Assembly (NCBI GenBank): GCA_020636005.1
Contig: JACJYR010000001.1
Location: forward strand, 2,422,501 to 2,486,500
Length of the DNA stretch: 64,000 nt
DNA from: Lewinellaceae bacterium
GTDB lineage: Bacteria; Bacteroidota; Bacteroidia; Chitinophagales; Saprospiraceae
Reading direction: 5' to 3'
The position numbers were made by a program, and so were the translations under genes. This document shows, piece by piece, positions 28,123 to 35,714 of this stretch. Each line of letters starts with the position of its first letter. Within the stretch, counting starts at the first letter, position 1. The notes under the pieces are model-generated. The model had not been told where the DNA came from. It saw nothing but the letters and a program-made list of their open reading frames with translations, and made no database searches.

Positions 28123-29649
28123 TCAATGCCTGAAATGCCTCGTCCCTGTCATCACCATTGCCATCCCATGTGCATCGCAATAATCAATGCTGTCCTGGTC
28201 TTTGATAGAGCCGCCAGGCTGTGTGACAGCAGTAATGCCCTCGCCATGCGCAATCTCCACACAATCGGGAAAGGGGAAAAAAGCATCGGAGGCCATGACG
28301 GCCCCTTTCAGGTCGAAGCCGAATGCCCTGGCCTTTGCGATGGCCTGCCGCAGGGCATCCACCCTTGAAGGCTGCCCGCAGCCCATGCCGATCAGCTGTT
28401 TGTTTTTTACCAGGGCAATGGCGTTGGATTTCAGGTGCTTGCAGCAAATGTTGGCAAACAGCAGGTCGGAGATTTCGACGTCTGTCGGGGCTGCTTTGGT
28501 GGCCACTTTCAGATCGCTTGCTGTTTCGATTTTCAGGTCGGTATCTTGCTCCACCACGCCGTTGAGCAGGCTGCGGAAGGAACGGCTGCGCACAAAGAAA
28601 TCCTTGATTTTCAACAGGATGCGGTTTTTCTTTTTGCCTAGCAACTCCAGCGCATCCCCCTCGAAATCGGGGGCAATCAGCACCTCGTAAAACAGCTCGT
28701 CAATTTCCTTCGCCGTCGCCAAATCCACGGAGCGGTTGCAGACGAAGATGCCGCCGAAGGCGGACACATTGTCGCAGGCCAGCGCTGCCACCCAAGCTTC
28801 GTGGACGGTGGGCCGGGTCGCTACGCCGCAGGTGTTGGTGTGTTTCAAAATGGCAAAAGTCGGGTCGGCCTCCCGGAACTCCCGCATCACCTGCACAGCC
28901 GCATCTATATCCACGAGGTTGTTGTAGGAAATGGCTTTGCCGTTCAGTTTCACGAACATTTTATCGAAATCGCCGAAGAAGACACCGTTCTGGTGGGGGT
29001 TTTCCCCGTAGCGCAGGATGTCGGAGCGGTGGATGCTGAACTTGAAGGACAGGTCGGCTGTGCCTTCATTGAAATAGTTGAAAATGGCCACGTCGTAGTT
29101 GGACGACACCTTGAAGGCACGGCGGGCCAGTTCCTTGCGGTTTTCCTCGTCCGTGAAGCCCTGTTTTTCCCGCAGCAAGTTCAGGAACATTGCATACTCT
29201 TCTTTGGAAGGCACCACGGCAACATCCTTGAAATTCTTCGCCGCCGCCCGAATGAGCGAGATGCCGCCAATATCTATTTTTTCAATGATGGCCGCTTCGT
29301 CGTTTGTGCTGGCTACGGTTTCTTCGAATGGATAGAGGTCAACGATCACCAGATCAATTTCAGGGATACCGTATTGCTGCAACTGCGACCGGTGCGCATC
29401 TTCCCGGCGGGCGAGGATGCCGCCGAACACTTTTGGGTGCAGTGTTTTCACCCGGCCATCCAGGATGGAAGGATAGCTGGTGAGGTCTTCGACAGTCTTG
29501 ACAGGCAGGCCCAGGCTTTCGATGTATTGCTGGGTGCCGCCCGTCGAATAGAGGGTCACGTTGAGTTGGTGCAGTTCCCGGATGATGTCTTCTAGCCCTT
29601 CTTTATGATAGACTGAAATGAGTGCGGAAGTGATTTTTTTCGAGTTCAT
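28123..29649 (-). CDS. purH: Bifunctional AICAR formyltransferase/IMP cyclohydrolase
   Basis: A 508-residue enzyme that catalyses the last two steps of de novo purine synthesis. The N-terminal IMP cyclohydrolase (MGS-like) domain (about 1-195) has ALISVYHKEGLEDI, STGGTQQYIE and the signature DGRVKTLHPKVFGGILARR. The C-terminal AICAR transformylase domain includes RYGENPHQNGVFF, LKHTNTCGVA and the ending DSIDYCDAHGMAMVMTGTRHFRH. The ATG at 29647-29649 is chosen because the frame upstream translates a heptanucleotide repeat, not protein. Monocistronic as far as can be seen. Confidence 0.97.
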   Translation of the reverse strand: MNSKKITSALISVYHKEGLEDIIRELHQLNVTLYSTGGTQQYIESLGLPVKTVEDLTSYPSILDGRVKTLHPKVFGGILARREDAHRSQLQQYGIPEIDLVIVDLYPFEETVASTNDEAAIIEKIDIGGISLIRAAAKNFKDVAVVPSKEEYAMFLNLLREKQGFTDEENRKELARRAFKVSSNYDVAIFNYFNEGTADLSFKFSIHRSDILRYGENPHQNGVFFGDFDKMFVKLNGKAISYNNLVDIDAAVQVMREFREADPTFAILKHTNTCGVATRPTVHEAWVAALACDNVSAFGGIFVCNRSVDLATAKEIDELFYEVLIAPDFEGDALELLGKKKNRILLKIKDFFVRSRSFRSLLNGVVEQDTDLKIETASDLKVATKAAPTDVEISDLLFANICCKHLKSNAIALVKNKQLIGMGCGQPSRVDALRQAIAKARAFGFDLKGAVMASDAFFPFPDCVEIAHGEGITAVTQPGGSIKDQDSIDYCDAHGMAMVMTGTRHFRH

Positions 29650-29656
29650 AGTTTTA

Positions 29657-29690
29657 ACGGTGGACGGTGGACGGTGGACGGTGGACGGTA
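29657..29690. repeat. Heptanucleotide tandem repeat
   Basis: Almost five tandem copies of ACGGTGG immediately upstream of the purH start codon. Related degenerate stretches occur at 49681-49727 and inside mtnA at about 60629-60659. Confidence 0.85.
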
Positions 29691-29788
29691 ATATTACAAA
29701 AAACCGTCTATCGCCCCCTGCCCGCCGTTTGTGTTGACAACCTGATTTTTTCAAAAACCTGGTTTTTCAAAAAGCGCCCAAAGGTATT

Positions 29789-29890
29789 TAGGATCGAAGG
29801 AAAAATAAAATGACTATTTTATTTTTAAAAAACCCTTCCAGTGCTGGGGTTTCAACATCAAAATAAGGAAGTAACTTTTTCATCGATACA
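29789..29890 (-). repeat. Twin-hairpin intergenic repeat, copy 2
   Basis: Same architecture as copy 1 in inverse orientation: AGGATCGAAGG end, second hairpin, AACCCTTCCAGTGCTGGGG hairpin, CATCGATAC end. The second hairpin is the alternative version AATAAAATGACTATTTTATT instead of the CCCGAT/ATCGGG type. About 140 bp upstream of purH. Confidence 0.75.
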
Positions 29891-29982
29891 TAAATTTTGT
29901 GCGTTGGCAAAAATTGGGGAGCGTGACCTTTTTCATTTTTCAGGCAAAAACAGCCTGTCAAAAAACTGACTTATAAAATAAC

Positions 29983-30018
29983 TTGGTTGGCGTAAGGGCA
30001 AGCAGGGCCATTACTTTG
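29983..30018 (+). promoter_or_regulatory. Candidate promoter of a small RNA
   Basis: The -7 box TACTTTG (30012-30018) follows a TTGG (29983-29986 or 29987-29990) with about 21-25 bp between, compatible with the Bacteroidota consensus. No + strand gene follows, but a hairpin and an intrinsic terminator do. Confidence 0.4.
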
Positions 30019-30023
30019 TGGCT

Positions 30024-30128
30024 ATGAACAGCCAACATAGAAGCTGACATTCTTGGTTAGACAAATTTCTCACTATTTAACCCCGACCAGTTTTCGTGAT
30101 CGCCGCAACTAAAATTGCGGCGATTTTT
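30024..30128 (+). ncRNA. Candidate small RNA
   Basis: About 100 nt between a promoter-like element and a strong terminator with no ORF. A 5' hairpin is formed by TGGCT/AGCCA (30019-30023 with 30030-30034, so the transcript may start slightly earlier). The 3' end is a perfect 10-bp stem ATCGCCGCAA/TTGCGGCGAT (30099-30108 with 30115-30124) followed by T5. Both flanking genes are on the other strand, so this + strand terminator has no protein gene to serve. Confidence 0.4.
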
Positions 30129-30223
30129 CCCCTTGAAAACACGCCGAAAAACCCGACCGTGTCATGTTGGCTCCAAATGAACAAGCTGTGAAAACTTTGG
30201 GACTATTTCATACAGGATTTAGA

Positions 30224-30258
30224 TGGCCTGCGGCACTTGCGCCGTGGGCCATTTTTTT
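30224..30258 (+). terminator. Second + strand terminator without an upstream gene
   Basis: An 11-bp stem TGGCCTGCGGC/GCCGTGGGCCA (30224-30234 with 30241-30251, wobble pairs included) followed by T7. It may back up the small-RNA terminator or close another short transcript starting after 30130. The following 30259-30452 holds nothing recognisable. Confidence 0.5.
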
Positions 30259-30452
30259 AGAGGGTGAGAGGACGGACTGTTCAAAAATATGCGGTTTTTC
30301 TCTGCGAAACCCTTCGCCTCCTCTGTAAGGCCAGGCATAACCTTTTGTAAACGTTTTAGTTAAGCAATGTAGTAGCAGAGTTGCGCAGAGAGAGGTTGAC
30401 ACAAAACTTTAACCCCCCCCGAGAGCCGCCCCCCGTCTTGCCTCTCATCCTC

Positions 30453-31265
30453 TCACTCTCTCTCCTTCGCCTGGTTCCATAAATCGTCCATTTCTGCCAA
30501 ACTCATTTCGTTTAGCGCTTTGGGGGCATTGGACTCTATGTACTCAAATCGCTTCTTGAATTTCAGGTTGACCCGTTCCAACGCCGTTTCCGGTTCGATG
30601 CCCTGGAAACGGGCATAGTTGATAAGGGCAAACAGCACATCGCCGAATTCTTCTTCTTTTTTTTCCTGGGAAAAATTTTCCTCAATCGTTTCCTGGAATT
30701 CGGCGATTTCTTCCTCTACTTTTTCCCATACCTGCTCCGCATTTTCCCACTCGAAACCGACCTGCGCCGTTTTCTCCTGCATCCGCCAGGCCTTCACCAG
30801 GGCTGGCAGCGATTTCGGTACGCCTTGCAAAATAGAGGTTTTGCCCTCTTGCAATTTCAACTGTTCCCAATTCTTTTTTACATCTTCCTCGCCATTTACC
30901 GTCAGGTCGCCATAGACGTGGGGGTGGCGGGCCACCAGTTTGTCGCAGATGGCGTGCAGGGCTGAGGCAATGTCCCAATCGCCTTTTTCCTCGGCAATTT
31001 TTGCATAAAAAACCATGTGCAGCATCAGGTCGCCTGTCTCCTCCTTGATGCCGCTGCTGTCATTTTCGATGATGGCATCGGCCAGTTCGTAAGTTTCCTC
31101 AATGGTCAGGTTGCGCAGGCTTTGGAAGGTTTGCTTGCGATCCCAAGGGCACTTGGCCCGCAGGTCGTCCATGATTTGAAGGAGGCGGGCAAAGGCGTCA
31201 AGTTTGGTGCCGAGGTTTGCTACTGTTGGTTGGGAAAGTTCAATATGGTTGTGCGTTGCGTCCAT
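30453..31265 (-). CDS. mazG: Nucleoside triphosphate pyrophosphohydrolase MazG
   Basis: A 270-residue housekeeping all-alpha NTP pyrophosphatase that hydrolyses (d)NTPs to NMP and PPi. Two MazG repeats are visible: the first with CPWDRKQTFQSL, IEETYELADAI and KEETGDLMLHMVFYAKI (metal-binding Glu/Asp set), the second around VEEEIAEFQETIEE and EEEFGDVLFALINYARF. Normal length for the family. A -7 box TAACTTTG on the - strand (31312-31305) lies 40 nt upstream of the ATG. Confidence 0.94.
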   Translation of the reverse strand: MDATHNHIELSQPTVANLGTKLDAFARLLQIMDDLRAKCPWDRKQTFQSLRNLTIEETYELADAIIENDSSGIKEETGDLMLHMVFYAKIAEEKGDWDIASALHAICDKLVARHPHVYGDLTVNGEEDVKKNWEQLKLQEGKTSILQGVPKSLPALVKAWRMQEKTAQVGFEWENAEQVWEKVEEEIAEFQETIEENFSQEKKEEEFGDVLFALINYARFQGIEPETALERVNLKFKKRFEYIESNAPKALNEMSLAEMDDLWNQAKERE

Positions 31266-31496
31266 TTTAAGCTATTTTTGCCGGCGGAAATGCCGCAGGG
31301 GCTGCAAAGTTAAACTTCTCCGCCCTGTTGCTGTTTTCAGAAGAAAATGAATAGTAACTTTTAAAGTTTATTTTTTAAAAAACCTTCCTTTACGGGATAG
31401 GATGAAAAGAAATCTTTACAAATTATTTTAGCTTAGTGGAGGGAGTGTTTGTCCATCAAACCATCCTGCCATCAAAGGCTGCAATCACCGTTCACA

Positions 31497-31718
31497 ATGG
31501 AATTTCTCAATACATTTCTCGCCATATTCGCTTTTGTAGGCTTATCCGTCATTCTGCTCAATATTAGCTACATCGTAAAAAAACGGGAATTCCGGGGCAC
31601 ATGCTCTTCCAACAATCCAATGCTGGCCGATAAGTTCGGCTCCTGCTCCGTTTGTGGGAAACAGGCGGACGAAGCTTGCAAGATGCCGGAAGTAGAAGGG
31701 AAGCAGCTTAGCCGCTAA
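31497..31718 (+). CDS. Small cysteine-rich membrane protein, NqrM-like
   Basis: A 73-residue protein with one N-terminal transmembrane helix (about residues 4-26) and a cytoplasmic tail with four cysteines: FRGTCSSNN, FGSCSVC and DEACKMP. The F-x-G-T/S-C motif after a single helix and the four-Cys tail resemble NqrM (DUF539), which helps assemble the Na+-translocating NADH:quinone reductase; that identity is an inference. No nqr genes are in the window. The ATG at 31497 is chosen because it precedes the helix. It overlaps the convergent kinase gene by 4 nt. Confidence 0.55.
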   Translation: MEFLNTFLAIFAFVGLSVILLNISYIVKKREFRGTCSSNNPMLADKFGSCSVCGKQADEACKMPEVEGKQLSR

Positions 31719-33001
31719 GCGATTGGCAAGGTTACCTTCACCGTCGTACCTTCTCCAATACCGCTCTCCAACTCTACCCTGCCGCCGTGTGCCCCGGCAA
31801 TCTGCTTCACATAGCTCAGGCCCAGCCCAAACCCTTTTACCTCCTGGATGTTCCCGGCAGGTGCCCGGAAGAACTTTTCAAAAACCTGCTTACGCCAGAC
31901 TGGGTCAATGCCCGGGCCGTTATCGCTCACGGAAAGGTGGAACTGTCCATTTTCGCTCCCCGTTTTCACCAAAATCTCAGGAACGCCGGTCGTGTATTTT
32001 AAGGCGTTGTCCAACAGGTTCCCAAGCAGGTTTTTGATTTGGGCCTTGTCGATCATTAATACACTTTGCTTCGCCCCGAACACCAGGCCCAGCTTGCCAT
32101 TTCTTGCTTCTGCCTGCGGCCGGAATCCGGCGGCAACTTCACCGATAAGCTGGTGAATATCAACCCTTTCTTTTTGTAAGGTATAGCGCCCGCTTTCAAG
32201 GCTTGCCAGTTCCAGCACCTTCTCGATGTGGGTTTTCATCTTTTCGTTTTCCTGGCCCACCAGTTCCAGGTAGCGTTTGGCTTTGTCCATGTCGCCCTTT
32301 TCCAGGCTTTCCCCGGCCAATTTGGAAGAAAGGGAAATGGAAAATGCGGGCGTTTTCAGTTCGTGCGTCAGGTTGTTGATGAAATCGTTTTTGATGGTGT
32401 TCAATTTTTCCGCTTTCCGCAGTGTGTTTAGCAAAAAAACTACACTTGCCAAGATGGCCAGGAGGCAAAGGATGGATGGCGCAATAAGATACACCAATTC
32501 CCCCAGCAGGTACCCGAACAGGTTGGGAACATCCAGGTGCAGTTTGCGTTCGCAATTGCAGCCGCTGATGATGCGGCTGCCCAGCAATAGGCTGTACCGG
32601 CCAAACTTGAAACCCGTTGGGTCGAAATTTTCGCTGGCCAGGTAAACTATCCCGTCCGTTTTATCGGTCAGGGCAAATGAAAAACGGGCGGACACGCCCC
32701 GTTTTTTCAGATCGGACCGCAACACGGAATCAAGGGCTAGTGCTATTTTTTCAGTTGCAGCGCTGTCGGGTTCGCCGGCAGAAAAAAGGTGGACAAGCCC
32801 ATCGGAGAGCGGCACCGGCTCGTTCAGCGTGCGCCCCAATTCCCGCAGTACGGCCTCCGTGCGCTCGTCAAAACGCTCCTTTTCCAGGCCGACACCGATG
32901 AGCAGTAGCCTGAACTGGACGAAGGTCAGCCCGGCTAGGGCGCAAAGCAACAGGAAGGCGAAAAGCTGGCGGCGCATATTAGCTGGTAAGGTTTTTCCCA
33001 T
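31715..33001 (-). CDS. Orphan membrane sensor histidine kinase
   Basis: A 428-residue kinase. It has a transmembrane helix at about 11-36, a periplasmic domain (about 37-168, with a CNC at 148-150), a second helix (about 169-192), HisKA with NNLTHELKTPAFS (His213), and HATPase_c with NLLDNALKY, DNGPGIDPVW and GFGLGLSYV. It resembles the RprX-like kinase at 8526-9800 strongly in the catalytic part but has no adjacent response regulator, so it may share the RprY-like regulator or another partner. Divergent from crcB with 41 bp between start codons. Convergent overlap of 4 nt with the NqrM-like gene. Confidence 0.9.
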   Translation of the reverse strand: MGKTLPANMRRQLFAFLLLCALAGLTFVQFRLLLIGVGLEKERFDERTEAVLRELGRTLNEPVPLSDGLVHLFSAGEPDSAATEKIALALDSVLRSDLKKRGVSARFSFALTDKTDGIVYLASENFDPTGFKFGRYSLLLGSRIISGCNCERKLHLDVPNLFGYLLGELVYLIAPSILCLLAILASVVFLLNTLRKAEKLNTIKNDFINNLTHELKTPAFSISLSSKLAGESLEKGDMDKAKRYLELVGQENEKMKTHIEKVLELASLESGRYTLQKERVDIHQLIGEVAAGFRPQAEARNGKLGLVFGAKQSVLMIDKAQIKNLLGNLLDNALKYTTGVPEILVKTGSENGQFHLSVSDNGPGIDPVWRKQVFEKFFRAPAGNIQEVKGFGLGLSYVKQIAGAHGGRVELESGIGEGTTVKVTLPIA

Positions 33002-33009
33002 GAATTAAA

Positions 33010-33017
33010 TAGCTTTG
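33010..33017 (+). promoter_or_regulatory. -7 box for crcB
   Basis: TAGCTTTG fits TAnnTTTG exactly, 25 nt upstream of the crcB ATG. No clear TTG is seen at -33. No fluoride riboswitch fits between it and the gene. Confidence 0.4.
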
Positions 33018-33042
33018 GGCAAACAAGCATCAAACGACGAAA

Positions 33043-33405
33043 ATGCACAATTATATCTTAGTATTCATCGGCGGCGGATTGGGCAGCATCTGCCGCTTTG
33101 GCATTGGGCATCTGCTGGCGGGGTACCGGTTCCAGTATCCCTGGGCCACGTTTGCAGCAAACGTAGTCAGTTGTTTCATCCTGGGGATACTGTTTGCCCT
33201 CAGCACCAAAGGCCGTATCAGCGGGCAAATGGCCGTGATGCTGATGGCAGGTTTTTGCGGCGGATTCAGCACCTTTTCCACGTTCACCAACGAGACATTC
33301 CAGTTGCTCCTGGCCGGCGAGTTTTTCAAGGCGGCTTCCAATGTTGCACTGAGCCTGGGGGTTTGCCTGGTTTCGCTATACGCAGGGTTAAAAATGGCGG
33401 CCTGA
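33043..33405 (+). CDS. crcB: Fluoride channel CrcB/Fluc
   Basis: A 120-residue inner-membrane protein with four predicted helices that works as a dual-topology dimer exporting fluoride. The signature GFCGGFSTFSTF (about 77-88) contains the phenylalanine/threonine track and Na+-site region; an early GGGLGSICRFG and TFAANVVSCFILG (the conserved Asn) are present. Length is typical. ATG start with MHNYILVFIGGG. Confidence 0.95.
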   Translation: MHNYILVFIGGGLGSICRFGIGHLLAGYRFQYPWATFAANVVSCFILGILFALSTKGRISGQMAVMLMAGFCGGFSTFSTFTNETFQLLLAGEFFKAASNVALSLGVCLVSLYAGLKMAA

Positions 33406-33445
33406 CATGGCCAGGCCTCTGGCAATTAATAAAATCAAAACACAA

Positions 33446-33529
33446 TTTAGCGAAAATTCGCCAAAGAGTGGATGCCCTGCTTGCCGATTCGCAAAAATAT
33501 AATTATTTTCGCAGCGAATTTTCGCTAAA
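33446..33529. repeat. 16-bp inverted repeat around an AT-rich near-palindrome
   Basis: TTTAGCGAAAATTCGC (33446-33461) recurs exactly inverted at 33514-33529. Inside the right half is a second near-palindrome, GCAAAAATATAATTATTTTC with flanking CGC, whose 11-6-11-like arrangement recalls a Xer recombination site. It lies just downstream of crcB. Confidence 0.5.
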
Positions 33530-33545
33530 CCACATTTCTCATTAA

Positions 33546-33648
33546 GTCACGAGTGAACAATAATTTGTCAATTTTACTTTTGGAAAACTCAGGGAGGAAA
33601 GGGTTTTTTTTAAAATAAAATAGTCATTTTATTTTTCCTTCGATCCTA
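33546..33648 (+). repeat. Twin-hairpin intergenic repeat, copy 3 (degenerate)
   Basis: The right half is well preserved: the T8 tract, the alternative second hairpin AATAAAATAGTCATTTTATT, and TTCCTTCGATCCTA. The left half can be aligned but has drifted (GTCACGAGTGAACAATAATT against GTAACGATGAAAAAATAACT), and the first hairpin is broken. It ends 20 bp upstream of the acyl-CoA dehydrogenase ATG. Confidence 0.65.
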
Positions 33649-33668
33649 AACATCCAATCATAGCAGCC

Positions 33669-35456
33669 ATGGAAGATACTCTCGTCAAAGCCACTGTCCT
33701 CAAAGGAGGCGAATTCATCGTCAAGGAATCCAGCGCAGAAGACACCTTTATCCCCGAAGACATCAATGAAGAACAGAAAATGATGCGCCAGATGGTGCAG
33801 GCTTTCGGCAAGGAAGCCATTGAAAAATCCCAAAAAGTAGAATACCAGGTAGAACTGATGGACCAGGCGGGCGAACTTGGCCTGCTTGGCTGCCACATCC
33901 CTGAAGCATACGGCGGGAACCCGCTCGATACCAATACCAATACGTTTGTCAGCGAAGATCTGGGCACCATCGGCGGGGGGTTCCCCACCACCATTGCCGC
34001 GCACACGGGCATCGGCATGTTGCCCATCCTCTATTTTGGTACAGAAGAACTGAAGCTGAAATATTTGCCAAAACTCGCCACCGGCGAATGGAAGGCAGCC
34101 TACTGCCTGACAGAACCCGGCTCCGGCTCGGACGCCCTCGCAGCCAAGACCCGTGCCGACCTTGCGCCCGACGGCCAGCACTACCTCATCAACGGCCAGA
34201 AGATGTGGATATCCAATGCCGGTTTTGCCGACATGTTCATTGTTTTTGCAAAAATTGATGGCGACAAGTTCACCGGCTTCATTGTGGAGCGCGATACGCC
34301 CGGCATCACTCTTGGGGCCGAAGAGCACAAGCTCGGTATCAAAGGATCGTCCACCCGCCAGGTGTTTTTTGAAAATGTAAAAGTGCCGGTGGGTAATGTT
34401 TTGGGCGAAATTGGCAAAGGCCACCTCATCGCTTTTAATGCCCTGAACATCGGCCGCTTCAAGCTAGGCGTCATGTGCATGGGCGCCTGTAAATCCGCTA
34501 TTACCAAAAGTGTTCAATACACCAACGAGCGCAGGCAGTTTGGCCAGCCCATCTCCAACTTTGGGGCCATCAAATATAAACTAGCCGAACAGGCCATTCG
34601 CACCTTCGCACTCGAAAGCACCTGCTACCGAATTTCCGATATGCTGCAGGATATGAAAACTGCGCTGATGGAAAAAGGAGAGACTTTCGCCGAAGCCACC
34701 CTCCAGGCTGCCGAGGAATATGCCATTGAATGCGCCATCATCAAGGTGTACGGCTCGGAGGTGACCGACTATGTGGTGGACGAGCTGGTGCAGGTGCATG
34801 GCGGCTATGGCTTCTCCGAGGAGTACCCCGCCGCCCGTGCCTACCGGGACGCCCGCATCAACCGCATCTACGAAGGCACCAATGAAATCAACCGCCTGCT
34901 CACGGTTTCCCAATTATTGAAAAGGGCCATGAAAGGAAAATTCGACATGGTAGGCCCGGCTTGGGAAGTGCAGAAGGAACTGGCTTCCATGCCTTCCTTT
35001 GAAAGCCTGGACGGTGCCTATGCGGAGGAGAAAAAAGCCCTGAAGGATTTCAAGAAAACCATCCTGATGACGGCGGGCGCCGCCGTGAAAATGCAGATGG
35101 ACGGCCTGCTCGACATCAAGGAAGAGCAGGAAATCGTGATGAATGTAGCCGATATGCTCATTGATGCCTTCGTGGCCGAGTGCCTGCTGCTGCGGGTGGA
35201 AAAGCTGAGCGGCATGGTTGCCAAATCACATAACCAGGACGTCTATGATGCTATGCTGAAAACCTTCTTTACCGATGCCAGTGCCCGGATCACGAAGAAT
35301 GCCTCGGATGCACTTGTTTCTTTTGCCGAGGGCGATCTGCTGAAAACCTTCCTGATGGGCGTGAAGCGTTTCTCAAAATACCAGCCGGTGAACGTCAAAA
35401 ACACCCGCCGCCAGATAGCGGACGTGCTGATAGCAGCCAATGAGTATTGTTTCTGA
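33669..35456 (+). CDS. Acyl-CoA dehydrogenase
   Basis: A 595-residue flavoenzyme of the long (VLCAD/ACAD9-like) subfamily that introduces the 2,3 double bond in acyl-CoA during beta-oxidation. Visible: the N-terminal helical domain (about 35-145), AYCLTEPGSGSDA (FAD/substrate loop, about 138-150), KMWISNAGFAD, the C-terminal helical domain with RRQFGQPISNFGAIKYKLAE, QVHGGYGFSEEYPAARAYRDARI, and the YEGTNEI motif. An extra C-terminal region of about 170 residues matches the longer subfamily. No other fatty-acid oxidation gene is adjacent. Confidence 0.93.
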   Translation: MEDTLVKATVLKGGEFIVKESSAEDTFIPEDINEEQKMMRQMVQAFGKEAIEKSQKVEYQVELMDQAGELGLLGCHIPEAYGGNPLDTNTNTFVSEDLGTIGGGFPTTIAAHTGIGMLPILYFGTEELKLKYLPKLATGEWKAAYCLTEPGSGSDALAAKTRADLAPDGQHYLINGQKMWISNAGFADMFIVFAKIDGDKFTGFIVERDTPGITLGAEEHKLGIKGSSTRQVFFENVKVPVGNVLGEIGKGHLIAFNALNIGRFKLGVMCMGACKSAITKSVQYTNERRQFGQPISNFGAIKYKLAEQAIRTFALESTCYRISDMLQDMKTALMEKGETFAEATLQAAEEYAIECAIIKVYGSEVTDYVVDELVQVHGGYGFSEEYPAARAYRDARINRIYEGTNEINRLLTVSQLLKRAMKGKFDMVGPAWEVQKELASMPSFESLDGAYAEEKKALKDFKKTILMTAGAAVKMQMDGLLDIKEEQEIVMNVADMLIDAFVAECLLLRVEKLSGMVAKSHNQDVYDAMLKTFFTDASARITKNASDALVSFAEGDLLKTFLMGVKRFSKYQPVNVKNTRRQIADVLIAANEYCF

Positions 35457-35469
35457 CGTTTTTTATATT

Positions 35470-35580
35470 TAGGATCGAAGGAAAAATAATCCCGATGTGA
35501 AATCGGGATTATTTTTAAAAAACCCCTCCAATGCTGGGGTTTTCAAAATCAAAATGGTGAAGTTATTTTTTCATCGTTAC
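35470..35580 (-). repeat. Twin-hairpin intergenic repeat, copy 4
   Basis: Full-length and close to copies 1 and 5, in inverse orientation. It begins 14 nt after the acyl-CoA dehydrogenase stop codon. In the - orientation the first hairpin (CCCCAGCATTGGAGGGG then T6) and the second (AATCCCGATTTCACATCGGG) are intact. Confidence 0.8.
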
Positions 35581-35594
35581 TTAGTGCTCTCTTA

Positions 35595-35624
35595 GAGGCC
35601 ACCCTGGATGCCTGGGGTGGCCTC
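35595..35624. terminator. Hairpin, possible terminator
   Basis: GAGGCCACC/GGTGGCCTC stem with a short GC-rich interior, just after repeat copy 4. There is no proper T-run on either side, so its function as a terminator for the acyl-CoA dehydrogenase gene is uncertain. Confidence 0.35.
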
Positions 35625-35714
35625 TTCTGCATCGGTACTTTCCTTTTCCCGGCGTTGTCACATTTCCCCTCCTGGTCAGGTTTTGGGCGCCATCGCAGGC
35701 ATGTGCTCTTTTGG

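Noticed and set aside
33002..33042. Fluoride riboswitch upstream of crcB
   Set aside because: Only 41 bp separate the divergent start codons and the riboswitch consensus is not present.
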